The translations under genes were made by a program, and so were the position numbers. DNA of 64,000 nt from Persicitalea sp963803495 (GTDB lineage: Bacteria > Bacteroidota > Bacteroidia > Cytophagales > Spirosomataceae): positions 1,178,001-1,242,000 of the forward strand of contig CAWDMP010000002.1 in NCBI GenBank assembly GCA_963803495.1. Reading direction: 5' to 3'. Shown here one piece after another: positions 52,623-63,900 of this stretch (its first letter is position 1; every line of letters starts with the position of its first letter). The notes below the pieces were generated by a model that did no database searches, had not been told where the DNA came from, and was given only the letters and a program-made list of their open reading frames with translations.

Positions 52623-53876
52623 ATGCATGAGATTACGAATCCTTTTCGGTCGTTTTGGATGGGCGGCTACGAATGTACCGATCAGCTCAACACCCACGGC
52701 GACCGGGTGGATTTTCTTCACCTCACCGATCATTTGGCCCAAATCGAGGCAGACTACGCCCGGCTTGGGCCTTTTGGCGTGGAGACTGTACGGGAAGGCT
52801 TACGGTGGAGTCAGGTAGAGCGCACGCCCTACCAGTACGATTTCAGTACGGTACGTCAGATGCTGTTGGCCGGCTGCGAGAGTGGAATTCAGCAGGTATG
52901 GGACATTTGTCATTTTGGCTACCCCGATGACCTCAGTCCTCTGCATCCGCACTTCACGCGGCGATTCGCGGCGCTTTGTGAAGCTTTCGCTATTTTTTAT
53001 AGAAAAGAAAATCCCGGCGAAACGCTCATCGTCACGCCGATCAACGAAGTGAGTTTTATGGCGTGGCTCGGCGGCGACGTGGCGGGTACTTCACCCTACT
53101 GCCGCCACAACGGTTGGGAGGTAAAGTACGCGCTCATGCGGGCCTATATCGCGGGCGTGAAGGCCCTGAAAGCCGTCGACCCGGATATTCGCATCATGAC
53201 CACCGAGCCACTCGTCAACGTAGTACCACCCTTCGATGCTACCACGGATCAAATTATGGAAGCCGCGCTGTTTCATGATCTGCAGTACCAGGCCGTCGAT
53301 ATGCTGGGCGGGCGAATGTGCCCCGAACTGGGCGGGCAGCCTGAGTACCTGGACTTGCTGGGCTTCAACTACTACTACAACAATCAGTGGGAGGTAGGTA
53401 CCAGCGGCCGCATCGGCTGGAACGACCTTGAAATGGACACCCGCTGGCGCACACTTTCGGTGCTGCTGACCGAGGCCCACCGCCGCTACGACCGCCCGGT
53501 GGTACTCAGCGAAACCAGCCACCCCGGCGAGGACCGCCCGCAATGGCTCGACATGATCGGTCGGGAGTGTGGCCGAGCGATTGCGAGTGGCGTGCCGCTT
53601 TGGGGCGTGTGCCTGTATCCGATCATCGACCGCCCCAATTGGGACCATCTCGACGACTGGCACGCCTCGGGCCTGTGGGACGCCGACCCAGTCGACCGCT
53701 CGAAGCGAAGACTGCATCAACCCTCGGCGGCGGCATTGCTAGCGAACCAGCATAGCCTCGAATCGGTGACCTGGCAAAGCGACGTACAGCAGCGTTACCA
53801 GCCCAGCAAGCGGCCTATCGTCAGCCTTAATACAGAAGTCAAAAGCATAGATGTCACGCTGGGGACAGTCTTATAA
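52623..53876 (+). CDS. Clan GH-A glycoside hydrolase (GH1-like)
   Basis: This 417-residue TIM-barrel glycosidase has no signal peptide. The acid/base is probably Glu142 in VTPINEVSFM and the nucleophile Glu297 in VVLSETSHPG, the usual strand 4 and strand 7 positions of clan GH-A. RWSQVERTPYQYDFS and LLGFNYYYNNQW are further conserved barrel motifs. Relatives next to GT-B genes and glf are annotated as family 1 glycosylhydrolases. Its close coupling to a glycosyltransferase gene (15 bp) suggests a role in glycan synthesis or trimming in the cytoplasm rather than food digestion. Confidence 0.82.
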   Translation: MHEITNPFRSFWMGGYECTDQLNTHGDRVDFLHLTDHLAQIEADYARLGPFGVETVREGLRWSQVERTPYQYDFSTVRQMLLAGCESGIQQVWDICHFGYPDDLSPLHPHFTRRFAALCEAFAIFYRKENPGETLIVTPINEVSFMAWLGGDVAGTSPYCRHNGWEVKYALMRAYIAGVKALKAVDPDIRIMTTEPLVNVVPPFDATTDQIMEAALFHDLQYQAVDMLGGRMCPELGGQPEYLDLLGFNYYYNNQWEVGTSGRIGWNDLEMDTRWRTLSVLLTEAHRRYDRPVVLSETSHPGEDRPQWLDMIGRECGRAIASGVPLWGVCLYPIIDRPNWDHLDDWHASGLWDADPVDRSKRRLHQPSAAALLANQHSLESVTWQSDVQQRYQPSKRPIVSLNTEVKSIDVTLGTVL

Positions 53877-53939
53877 GCTATAATTTTTGCTTAGATTTGG
53901 CGCGCCGGGTAACTGCCTGGCGCAACTGAATCCCTGAAA

Positions 53940-55139
53940 ATGGCTTTGCTTGACCGATTGATTGAGAATAAGAAGGCTATCCTTTTACTCTTTCTGGTGG
54001 TGGCGATTCTCGCCAGTTTGCAAGCCTATTTCTCCGAATTGAAAACCTTCGAACCGGGCGGGGTACTTTACACGACCTACAACAACTACGTCATTTTTCG
54101 GCAGTCGTTCTTTCACTTGATTCAGGATCAGGATCTTTATATTCTATACAAGAAAGAGCAATGGGATCTCTATAAGTACAGTCCGGCTTTTGCTCTGTTT
54201 TTCGGCGGCTTCGCCCTGCTACCTGACTGGGCGGGGCTATCGCTCTGGAATCTGGCGAATAGCCTGGCACTAGGCTTTGCGGTGTACTATCTGCCCAAAA
54301 TAGACCGACGGAGCAAAGGCCTGATCTTGCTTTTCGTCCTGATCGAGCTGCTCACTTCGCTGCAAAACGAACAGAGCAATGGCCTGATCGCCGGGTTGCT
54401 GATCCTGGCTTTCGGGTTGTTGGAACGCGACCGGTACTGGCTGGCGGCGCTGTGCGTAGTCGGCGTGGTCTATATCAAAATCTTTGGAATCGTCGCGCTG
54501 GCACTGTACCTGCTTTATCCCGACAAAATTCGACTTACCTACACAACCGCTGTCTGGGTCGTGTTTTTTACGTTTGTTCCGCTGCTGGTCGTGGATTGGG
54601 AGCAGTTGGTCTTTTTGTACGAAAGCTGGGCAAATCTGCTTGCTAACGACCATTCTGCCTCCGAGGGGCTTTCGGTAGCAGGCTGGCTCCACACCTGGTT
54701 TGGCTGGACGGTCGACAAGACACTCGTTACGGCGGCGGGCGTGATACTTTTCTGCCTGCCGCTGCTCCGCATCAGGGTCTACCAAGACTACACCTTCCGG
54801 CTGTTGCTGCTGGCGTCGGTCCTGGTTTGGGTTGTAATTTTCAACCACAAAGCCGAGTCGCCCACTTTCGTCATCGCGGTGAGCGGCGTGGCGCTATGGT
54901 ACTTCGGACAAGCGCCCAAAACGGAAAACGGGGTATTGCTCCTGCTGACTTTCGTATTCACCGTACTGGCCGCCACCGACGTTTTTCCGAGGTTTATCCG
55001 GGACGAGTATTTCCAGCCCTACGTCATCAAGGTGGTATCTTGTATCCTGGTTTGGGGCAAGATTACGTTTGATTTGTTGAAGATGAAATTTGTCAAAAAC
55101 GAAATTCAAGCCCCTGATTTACAGAACCCAAAAATCTAA
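53940..55139 (+). CDS. GT87-like (DUF2029) membrane mannosyltransferase-type protein
   Basis: This 399-residue membrane protein has about ten hydrophobic segments and the pattern of GT-C glycosyltransferases of family 87. A long first loop carries DLYILYKKEQWDLYKYSPAFALFF, followed by ERDRYWLAALCVVGVVYIKIFGIVALALYLLYP. Such proteins use polyprenyl-phosphate sugars outside the membrane; the donor and acceptor here are unknown. It lies 63 bp after the glycosidase gene and completes the cluster. Confidence 0.82.
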   Translation: MALLDRLIENKKAILLLFLVVAILASLQAYFSELKTFEPGGVLYTTYNNYVIFRQSFFHLIQDQDLYILYKKEQWDLYKYSPAFALFFGGFALLPDWAGLSLWNLANSLALGFAVYYLPKIDRRSKGLILLFVLIELLTSLQNEQSNGLIAGLLILAFGLLERDRYWLAALCVVGVVYIKIFGIVALALYLLYPDKIRLTYTTAVWVVFFTFVPLLVVDWEQLVFLYESWANLLANDHSASEGLSVAGWLHTWFGWTVDKTLVTAAGVILFCLPLLRIRVYQDYTFRLLLLASVLVWVVIFNHKAESPTFVIAVSGVALWYFGQAPKTENGVLLLLTFVFTVLAATDVFPRFIRDEYFQPYVIKVVSCILVWGKITFDLLKMKFVKNEIQAPDLQNPKI

Positions 55140-55161
55140 GGCCCAACAACCTAACACCTCC

Positions 55162-56016
55162 CTAATTCCGCTCCCGGATTAGCCCTTCCTGTACTACCGA
55201 CGCTACCAACTGACCGGCCTGATTGAATACGCTGCCCCGCGTAAAGCCACGCGCGTTGGACGCACTCGGGCTGTCGAGGGCATAAAGCAGCCACTCGTCG
55301 ATGCGGAAGTCGCGGTGAAACCACATCGCGTGGTCGAGACTGGCCAGAAAAAGCTCGTTGGGCTTGATCTTGTCCCAGTGCGGCAGAGTAGCGGTGGTCA
55401 GTAAGTTGTAATCAGAAGCATAGGCCAGGATCGTCTGGTGTACCCGAATGTCGTCGGGCAGGGTACCTTTGGCCTTCACCCACACGTGCCGGAAGGGCGC
55501 GTAGGCTTTGCCCGACATGGGGTTCAGCTTCTCGACGGGCCGAAATTCGAGCGGTCGTGGAAAAGTCAGGCTTCGGTAAATCTCCGGCGCGGCCTCCTTG
55601 AACACTTCCGCCAGCTTTTCGTCCGACACCAGTACTTCCGCCGAGGGCACGCTGGGCATGCTGATTTGGTGATCGAGCCCGTCCTGAATAGATTGGAATG
55701 AGGCGTTCATGCTGAAAATCGGCGTCCCTTTCTGAATCGCCACCACCCGCCGCGTACTGAAGCTACCGCCGTCCCGAATGCGTTCCACCTCGTACACAAT
55801 GGGTTGACCAATGTCGCCCGCCAGAATGAAGTACCCCTGCATGGAGTGCACCAGCCGGTCGTCGGGCACCGTACGCTGGCAGGCATTGAGCGCCTGAGCT
55901 AGTACCTGCCCGCCAAACACCCGCTTCCACGGGGCCTGGTAGTTGGCTCCTCGGTAGATATTTTCTTCGATTTTCTCAAGATTGAGTAGTTCGATCAATT
56001 CTTTTACGTCAGTCAC
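55162..56016 (-). CDS. tesB: Acyl-CoA thioesterase II (TesB)
   Basis: This 284-residue double-hotdog thioesterase releases CoA from acyl-CoA. Typical stretches are NIYRGANYQAPWKRVFGGQVLAQAL near the N terminus, SMQGYFILAGD, RDGGSFSTRRVVAIQ, and the second hotdog with LASLDHAMWFHRDFRIDEWLLY, which contains the catalytic Asp. It is convergent with the GT87-like gene, 22 bp apart. Confidence 0.93.
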   Translation of the reverse strand: MTDVKELIELLNLEKIEENIYRGANYQAPWKRVFGGQVLAQALNACQRTVPDDRLVHSMQGYFILAGDIGQPIVYEVERIRDGGSFSTRRVVAIQKGTPIFSMNASFQSIQDGLDHQISMPSVPSAEVLVSDEKLAEVFKEAAPEIYRSLTFPRPLEFRPVEKLNPMSGKAYAPFRHVWVKAKGTLPDDIRVHQTILAYASDYNLLTTATLPHWDKIKPNELFLASLDHAMWFHRDFRIDEWLLYALDSPSASNARGFTRGSVFNQAGQLVASVVQEGLIRERN

Positions 56017-56162
56017 TTTTATTAATTGAAAATGGAAAGTTGAAAATGACTTGGCGGCGCATTCCGAGTCGTTGATATTTTTGTGAGCTTAGTATTTCCT
56101 CGCTGAGTAGGGCGGTCGATACCGTGCAATGTTTTTGTATCAATGGCTTTTCAGTGACCACG

Positions 56163-56318
56163 AGCCTCGGAGAGGCTTAATCTTTGTAGCACAAAACAGG
56201 CAACAAAACCGATTGAGCCCCAGCGGGGCGGCACATTTAGCCGAAGTATCTGCCGCCCCGCTGGGGCTCAAAGTTGTTTTGTTGCTCAATGCTACAAAGG
56301 TTGCGCTTCTCCGAAGCT
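56163..56318. repeat. 156-bp nested palindromic repeat element
   Basis: Several inverted repeats are nested about one centre. The inner pair is a 19-bp perfect stem (GAGCCCCAGCGGGGCGGCA at 56215-56233 with 56251-56269, 17-nt loop). Next is CAACAAAAC / GTTTTGTTG (56201-56209, 56276-56284), then CTTTGTAGCA / TGCTACAAAG (56182-56191, 56290-56299), then CGGAGA / TCTCCG (56168-56173, 56308-56313), with a small extra hairpin at each end. No gene is inside. It fills half of the 335-bp gap between tesB and rluF and looks like a MITE- or REP-type element. Confidence 0.85.
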
Positions 56319-56351
56319 ATCCCAAACAAGAATAGAAAACTTCGCTGGCTT

Positions 56352-57107
56352 TCAATCTTCCTCATCAAAATAAGACCCTTCCTCCGTTTTAACGGAAGTG
56401 GCGATCCGATGATTGATTTCCGTCATTTCGTGCGCCGTCAGCTCGCGCCACTGTCCCGTAGGCAGGCCGTTGAGCGTTATGTTCATGATGCGGAGCCGTT
56501 TCAGGCGCGTGACGGTGTAGCCGAGTTGGGTACACATGCGCCGGATCTGGCGGTTGAGGCCCTGGGTCAGAATGATGCGGAACGTGTGGCGACTCAACTG
56601 CCGCACCCGACAGGGCTGGGTCACGGTGTCCAGAATGGGGACGCCGCTTTTCATTTTCCTGATAAAATGATCCGTAATCGGCCGGTCGACGCTCACTTCG
56701 TACTCTTTTTCGTGCTGGTTGCCCGCCCGCAGGATTTTGTTGACGATATCGCCGTCGCTGGTCAGGAAGATCAGCCCTTCCGAAGGTTTATCGAGCCGCC
56801 CTACCGGAAATATCCGCTCTGGGTACCCAATGTAGTCGATAACATTGCCCTCGATATGCCGTTCGGTGGTACAGGTAATGCCTATCGGCTTGTTGAAAGC
56901 AAGGTACACGAACGCCTTTTCGGCGGCACGGATAAGTTGTCCATTCACCTCGACCGCATCGTCGGGTCCGGCTTTGTCGCCCAGTACCGCCGGGCGGCCG
57001 TTGAGCGTTACCCGGCCTTGCTCGATCAGCTTATCGGCCTCGCGCCGTGAGCAGTAGCCGGTTTCACTGATAAATTTATTGAGTCGGGTGAGGGGATTTG
57101 GCGTCAT
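56352..57107 (-). CDS. rluF: 23S rRNA pseudouridine synthase, RluF-like
   Basis: This 251-residue RsuA/RluF-family pseudouridine synthase modifies a uridine in rRNA (U2604 for E. coli RluF). The N-terminal S4 domain (about 6-52) reads RLNKFISETGYCSRREADKLIEQGRV. The catalytic domain has the nucleophile Asp106 in GRLDKPSEGL, and the C-terminal motif is QGLNRQIRRMCTQLGY. It is divergent from the PorU2-like gene. Confidence 0.92.
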   Translation of the reverse strand: MTPNPLTRLNKFISETGYCSRREADKLIEQGRVTLNGRPAVLGDKAGPDDAVEVNGQLIRAAEKAFVYLAFNKPIGITCTTERHIEGNVIDYIGYPERIFPVGRLDKPSEGLIFLTSDGDIVNKILRAGNQHEKEYEVSVDRPITDHFIRKMKSGVPILDTVTQPCRVRQLSRHTFRIILTQGLNRQIRRMCTQLGYTVTRLKRLRIMNITLNGLPTGQWRELTAHEMTEINHRIATSVKTEEGSYFDEED

Positions 57108-57186
57108 AGAGGCCCGAAAATTACGACCATCGGGCGGATTTCGCTAATCGGCCGCCGGATTCTCCCTGGTTTCGGGATTTTAGCTT

Positions 57187-57194
57187 TACTTTTG
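57187..57194 (+). promoter_or_regulatory. Probable -7 box of the PorU2-like gene
   Basis: TACTTTTG matches TAnnTTTG and lies 20 bp before the ATG. No clear -33 element was identified. Confidence 0.4.
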
Positions 57195-57214
57195 AATAGC
57201 ACAAAAACATACGA

Positions 57215-60200
57215 ATGCGCTACGGTTGGCTTTTCCTTTTATTACTGCTTGGCACGATCGCCCACGCCCAAGTACCCTACGGCAACGAGTGGATTCGGCC
57301 GACGCAGCAGTACCTGCGGCTGGGTACCACGCAGGACGGCTGGTACCGACTGAATGCCGCCGACCTGGAAAAGCAGGGTTGGGATGTAAGCAAAATACCC
57401 GCCCAGGCGCTCCAACTTTTTCGGCGCGGGCAAGAGGTACCCATCCACGTAGAAGGCGAAAAAGACGGTCGCCTCGATGCCGCCGACTACCTTGAATTTT
57501 ACGGACAGCGCAACGACGGCGCGCTCGACACGCTGCTCTATGTCCGGCCCGACCTCATGCCGCACCCACATTACAGCCTGTACTCCGACACCGCCACCTA
57601 CTTCCTGACCTGGCGACTCGACGGCCTGCCGGGCAAGCGCATCGCTACTACCGCTACGCCTACTACCGATACCAGTCAGGCAACAGTACTGCAGGTACTT
57701 ACCAACGAATTTGCGGCCGGGACGATCTACCCGCTGGGTGCGGGTCCCGACGACGGGTACCTCAACTCCTTCGGCGACACGGGTACCGGCTGGACGGGCC
57801 TCACCTATCGCAGCAACCAGTGGGCAAGCGGCTTAGGACTACAAACTCAGAATGCAATACGGGAGCAGTTTGGCAAAGCCATGCTGGAAATCCTTTTTGT
57901 AGGCCGATTTGCGGGGGTACATCAAGTGGAAATCTGGACCGGTACCGAGCAAAAGCAGAAACGTAAACTAGGCGAGCTGAGCTGGCAGAATTACGAAACC
58001 CAACTTTTCAAAACTATCCTCCTGCCCCAAGATCTGGATAGTAGCGGGCAGCTGCGCGTTACGTTTGTACCGCGGGGTACCGACGACCGTGTATCGGCGT
58101 CTTATCTCTCTTTGAAGTACCCGCAAAGCCAAACGGCCGCAAAAAAGCTGCAACCGCTCACGAGCATCCGCCCGGTCAAGTTTCGTACCATTGACTCCGT
58201 CGCCACCGACTACCTTATCATTACCCACCCGCTGGTGCGCAAGGCGGTACCGGGCAGCGCGGACCCCGTGACCGATTACGCCGCCTACCGGGCTTCGGCG
58301 GCGGGCGGCGGTTTCACGCCGCTGGTCATAGACGCGCCCGACGTATTCGACCAGTTCAATTTCGGCGAGCCCGGCCCCAACGGAATGCGGCGGCTGATGC
58401 GGTACCTCCACGACCGCGCCCAGCTCAAATACGTATTCCTTGTCGGACAATCGCGCTCGCCGCAAGTCGTGCGCGAAAAAACCACCGCCCGCGCCGAGGA
58501 CATGGTGCCCAGCGCGGGCTGGCCCGACTCCGATATGGCGCTCGGCATGATGCTTGACCCTAAAAATCCTGACGTACCCCTGGTACCCATCGGGCGGCTC
58601 AATGCCTACCGCGCCCAAAATGTGTGGGATTATCTGCAAAAAGTAAAAGAACACGAAGCCGTGCCCGCTACCGCGTCCTGGCGCAAGAACGTGCTGCACC
58701 TCAGCGGCGGCCGCTCGGCTGGTGAGCTGGTACTGTTTCGCAGCTTCGTGGACGCTTACGCCGACAAGGTCGACTCCTCGTTCGTCGCGCCGGATTTGCG
58801 TACTATTTCCAAAAAAACGGACGAGTACATCGAGCGCTTTCCCATCGCGCCTGTCATCAACGAAGGCGTAGCGCTGATGACGCTGTATGGGCATTCGAGC
58901 CTGAACGTCACGGATATCGAAATCGGGGAAGTATCCAAAGATGCCCTCGGCTACCGCAACCAGGGCAAGTACCCGGCCGTGGTCGTAAACGGCTGTGCGC
59001 TGGGCAACTTCTACTTTGCCGGACCACCCACCAGCACCGACTGGATCATGACGCCCAAGCGCGGCGCGGTACTGTTCGTGGCGCACACGCACTTGGGTTT
59101 TACGGCGGCGCTGCACCACTACACCACCTCATTCTACCAGGCGCTGGCCGACCCGGCCTTCACCAGCCGACCCTTTGGCGACATCATGCGGGAAGGCATC
59201 CGGCGCACAATGCAGGATGCTCCCAGCCTGATCAGCCGCGTGACGGCCCAACAAATGGGCTTGCAGGGCGACCCGGCCATCCGAATTTTTCCTGCTACCC
59301 GCCCCGATTACGCCTGGGTACCCGCAGGGATTAGCGTCACCAACCGGCAGGGCCAGAAGATCTCGGCTTCGGACGATTCCCTCCGCATTAGCGCCCGCGT
59401 AGCCAACTACGGGCGTTTTTTGAATAAAAACTATTCTTTATCTATTCTTAGGAAGAAAGAAAACCGGGTACTGGCTACTTACCAGTTCGACCGTCCGGCG
59501 GTGATCCTGCGCGATTCGCTCGTTTTCCTGATTCCCAATGTAAGCCGTCAGGGCGGTGACGAAACCTGGGAATTTCGGCTCGATCCCGACGATCGGATCG
59601 CCGAGGAAGACGAAACGAACAACGTGTTTTACACTCAAATCCAGATTGCCGAAGGCGGCGCCATTGCGTTGCTGCCCTCCGATGGGTCGGTGTTCGTTCA
59701 GCCCGAAGTCGAGCTGGTGGCGCAGATTCCGCCGGGGCGCGTGTGGCAACGGGTACTTTTTGAATATAGCGAAGACCGTGATTTTGGGGACGGGACAAAG
59801 CTGGATGCGGTACGGTCCGATGGGATTTTAGTAAAAAACCCGATCGAACTGTCCGGCCAAAGTGCCCGCACGATCTACTGGCGCGTCCGCCTTGCGGGCG
59901 ACTCCTCGGCTACTACGCCCCGCGCGTTCCGTTACGACCCCAAGGGTACCGCCCAAGCCTCCCCCCTTCCCGAAGGCGTAGCCGCAACCTCGGGTACTGC
60001 ACCGCAGATCGTAGACGAAGGGGAGATTTTCAAGGCCCGGGTTTATTTTGAAAATATCACCGAAGTACCTTTTGCCGGTTCGATCCGGGTATTGGTCAGG
60101 CGATTTTACAAGAATGAAATTTCCGACAGTACCTTTCTGGTCGCTCCGCTTGCGGCCCAAGGGCGTTACGTGCTCGATTTTTCCGAGCCTACTGCAAGCA

Positions 60201-60941
60201 AATCCGGCTTTCATCGCATTCTAATTTCTTTCAATACCAATTCAATTCCCGAACAGCTCTTCCACCAACAATACCGCCGAGCTGATCTACTCCGTGGCGC
60301 CCGATCGTAGTCCGCCGCTGCTCGATGTCTTGGTAGACGGGCAACGGCTGACCGATGGCGCGGCAGTGGCGCCCCAACCTGTCATCGAGATACAGCTGCT
60401 GGATTCAAACCCCTATTTGCTACGCGCTGATACTACCGGCATTGGGGTACTGCTTTCAAGAACCTGTTCACAATGCCCGGAGACGTCGATCCCGGTGCAA
60501 AAAACGAGTACAAGTTCCGGTTCGACTCCCGATTTCAGAGCCGATTACGATTTTGGCTCCCTGCCCGCAGGTACCTACCGGCTACGGGTTACGGCCCGTG
60601 ATGTAGCGGGCAATGCCGCCGCGCCCTACGAAATCACCTTCCGGGTAGCCGAGGCCAACCGCGTCGTATCGGCCACGGCTTCGCCCAATCCCGCTGATTT
60701 TTGGGTCAAGTTTTCGCTGGAACTGGAAGGTACCGACGCGCCCGATGCATGGCGTGTGCATATCTATGATCTTAGCGGAAAGTCGATTAGTACCCTACAA
60801 GCGAAAGCAAATCTTGGCGGTAACACCCTTTTCTGGATTCCGGCGGGCGTAGCTTCGGGAATGTACCTGTATCGCATAGAGTTGGAAGGAAAAGATTGGC
60901 CGAAAAAGGCTGGCGAGGGCAAGGTTTTGTTGATGCGGTAA
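57215..60941 (+). pseudogene. C25 family cysteine peptidase, PorU2-like, interrupted by a +1 frameshift
   Basis: This large exported protein, about 1240 residues once joined, has a signal peptide (FLLLLLGTIAHAQ) and an N-terminal propeptide-like domain. A gingipain (C25) peptidase domain follows (about 340-705) with catalytic His560 in LYGHSS and Cys594 in VVNGCALGNF. Ig-like domains and a C-terminal sorting-type domain (SATASPNPAD to ASGMYLYRIE) complete it. This is the layout of the putative type IX secretion sortase PorU2. The first frame stops at 60310 and the second ends at 60941. Removing one C of 60262-60263 joins PEQLFTNNTAELIYSVAPDR. All domains are intact, so an assembly error is likely. 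Confidence 0.85.
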
Positions 60942-60995
60942 ATCCAAAAAATCATCTTACCCAATAGTACTTATCCATTGGTGCATGCCCATGCA

Positions 60996-63900
60996 TCACT
61001 CAGGCGCTGTTTTTTCGAATACGCGTAAACGAGTCTTGTTACCCGCCACCACGTACCTGGGTGCCTTCTTCCCGCCTAAGCGCACGATGCTCTTGCAATC
61101 CCCGTCGGCCAGGAAGCCCGTTTTGGGAAAGAACAACGGCTTGAAATTTCCACGTCCGTCTCCTTTCAACAGCAACCCCGTCATCGCATCGTACTGTCCG
61201 GCCACGGATTCAGTGTCGTAGGCGTTTCCTACCGCCAGTACATCCAGGTGGCCGTCACCGTCGACATCATCCACCACAAAATCCTGTATGGGCGCCCACT
61301 GCGCCGGGGCGGGTAGCGGTTTCAGAATGAAGCCGTGGCCCGTATTGCCCAACAGCATACTTTGTTGCTGACTGGCTTGTAGTACGGTACTATTATGTTG
61401 CTGTTCGGGCGAGAGCAGGTCGCCGAGTACCGCCCGCGCGTAGCTGGCGTAGTTGGTGAATTGCTTCTTGACACCCGGCCACTGCCGACCCAAATCCTCG
61501 CGGGAAGCGATGGGGTGCTCCTTTCCCTGCAAGTAGTAGGTACCAATGGCGTCCAGCCGACCGTTGCCGTCAAAATCGTCCGCGTAGATGCGCATGGGTT
61601 CGGCGGACGACACGCGGTAGCGGCTGTTCAGGCCGAGGTTACCGAGCACGAAATCGACATCGCCGTCCTGATCAAAGTCGCCCGCGCTGATGCAGTTCCA
61701 AAAACCTTCCGAGTTATTCAACGATTCGATCGTCTGCCGTTCCAGATTTCCTTTGTTGTTCTTGAAAACGGTAATCGGCATCATTTCGCCTACCACGATC
61801 AAGTCGAGCCAGGAATCTCTATCTATATCCGCCCACAGGGCGTCGGTTACCATGCCGATCGAGGCCAGGCCGGGCGCCCGTTGCTCAGAAACGTTGCGAA
61901 AACGGCCACCTTCATTTATGAGTAAGCAACTCTCGCCGCTCAGCGGGTACTGCAACGCCCTAAGTCGCCCGCCGCGAAATAGGTCGAGGTCGCCGTCCTG
62001 ATCAAAATCGGCCGCCACCACGCACGAGCCGCTGTGCCGGATGGGTGGCAGGCGATCTGTGGCATTGGTGAATTTTCCGGTACCATCGTTCAGGTACAGG
62101 CGATCCTGATAATAAATGGAGCCGTCGAGGTACTCGTTCGAGCCACTCACGATGTAGAGATCCTGATCGCCGTCGCCGTCCGCGTCGAACAGCAGCGCGC
62201 CTACGTCTTCCTCTTCTTTCGGTGGGGTTTCGTCGGTATAGGCTTTTTCAATAAATCGCCCGGCTTTGGTTTGGATAAACAACTTGCCGTAGTGCCGAAA
62301 CGAACCGCCCACGAAAAAATCGTCAAGACCGTCGCCGTCGACATCGCCAACGGCGAGCTTCGGGCCTTGCTGAGAAAGCTTGTGCGGTAAAAGTGGTTCT
62401 TGGTTGTAGTCCAGGTACCCTTCTTCCTGATGCAGGAAGTCTATTCCGGCCGAGCGCGTCACGTCGGTAAGTAGCGTGGGGGGTACTTGCAGGGTGGTAG
62501 CAGGTGCTTGCTGTGCCTGCGCATAATCCAGCGCTACAAGTTGGTCGATAGGTACTCTGGTTTGCGTTTCCGTTTTTCCATCAGGCCACACTACTTTCAG
62601 TGAGTCGATTCTGCGCCAATGTACCCAACCCAAAATGAACGACATAGTCGCCCGACGACTGGTACCCGCGCGTAACGGCCTGGTGGTAGCTCTGCGTGAG
62701 GCTGGCGCTGTGCAGGGTAATGTCGGCGCCCAGCCCGAACGGATTCTGCGCCGGGCCTTTCAATTGCAGCTGGGTAAAGTGCGTATCGGTAGTGTTGTTT
62801 TGCAGGATGTAGGCTTTCTGATTGATGTTGTTGACGATCAAATCAAGATCACCGTCGCGGTCGAGATCGGCGTAGGCGGCGCCGTTGGAAAGGGAGGGCT
62901 CGTCGCCAAACCAGGCGTCCGTCATGTCCTCGAAAGTGAGGTCGTGGCGGTTGCGGAAAAAGCGGTTGGGTTTTAGGATACTAGCCATCCTCCGCGCGCC
63001 CGCTCTGAGGTACTCGTTGACCGCCTGAGGACTACGGCCTTCGTCTTGCGCGTACTGCCCGTTGGACGACACGAAGTCCAGGTCGGTGATGTCGCGAAGG
63101 TAGCCGTTGGTGATGAACAGGTCGCGCCAGCCGTCGTTGTCGAGATCGGCCAGCAGCGGCGACCAACTCCAATCAGTGGCCGAAATACCCGCGAGTTGGC
63201 CTATTTCGGAAAAAACCATCCGACCGTCGGGCGCTTGCCCCAGGTTGACCTGCAACATATTGCGCATGAATTGCGGGTGGTAGCCCGCCCGCTGCGTCGC
63301 CTCGAATTGCTGGTAGCTAGCCGGTCCCGCCATTTTTTTGCGCTGCGCATTGTCGGCGGGTAGCATATCCGCGACTACCAGGTCCGTCAGCCCGTCGTTG
63401 TTGACATCGGCGGCATCGCACCCCATCGAAAACTGGCTGTGGTGCTTGAAGTACGATTTAGCTATCTCCGTAAAACCTACTTCGCCGCTGCTTTCGCCCT
63501 GATTGTTGAGGTATAAAAAATCATTCGCCAGGAAATCGTTGGCAATGTAAATATCCTCCCAGCCATCCTGATTGAAATCCGCCACCGCGATTCCTAATCC
63601 AAACCCATCGTGCAAAATCCCCGCTGCCTTCGACACGTCTCTAAAACGCGGGCCGCTGGCGTCGGAATCGTTGCGGTACAGTTTGTCGTTGGCCAGGCCG
63701 GAGCCATCGGCCACGATGGGCGTGACTTGGTTGGGATTGCGCACCAGATTGGTGCTGGCGAGCAGGTACACGTCCAGGTCGCCGTCTTTGTCATAGTCAA
63801 AAAATGCGGCCTGATTGGTGAAACTGCTGTCAGCCAGACCATAGCGCTCTGCACTTTCTACAAAGCGGGGCATTGCGTTGGTGGTACTTCCCTGGTTGAT

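Noticed and set aside
57968..59119. 383-codon open frame on the minus strand within the PorU2-like gene
   Set aside because: It is a shadow of the true gene, which has family motifs in its own frame; the antisense frame has none.
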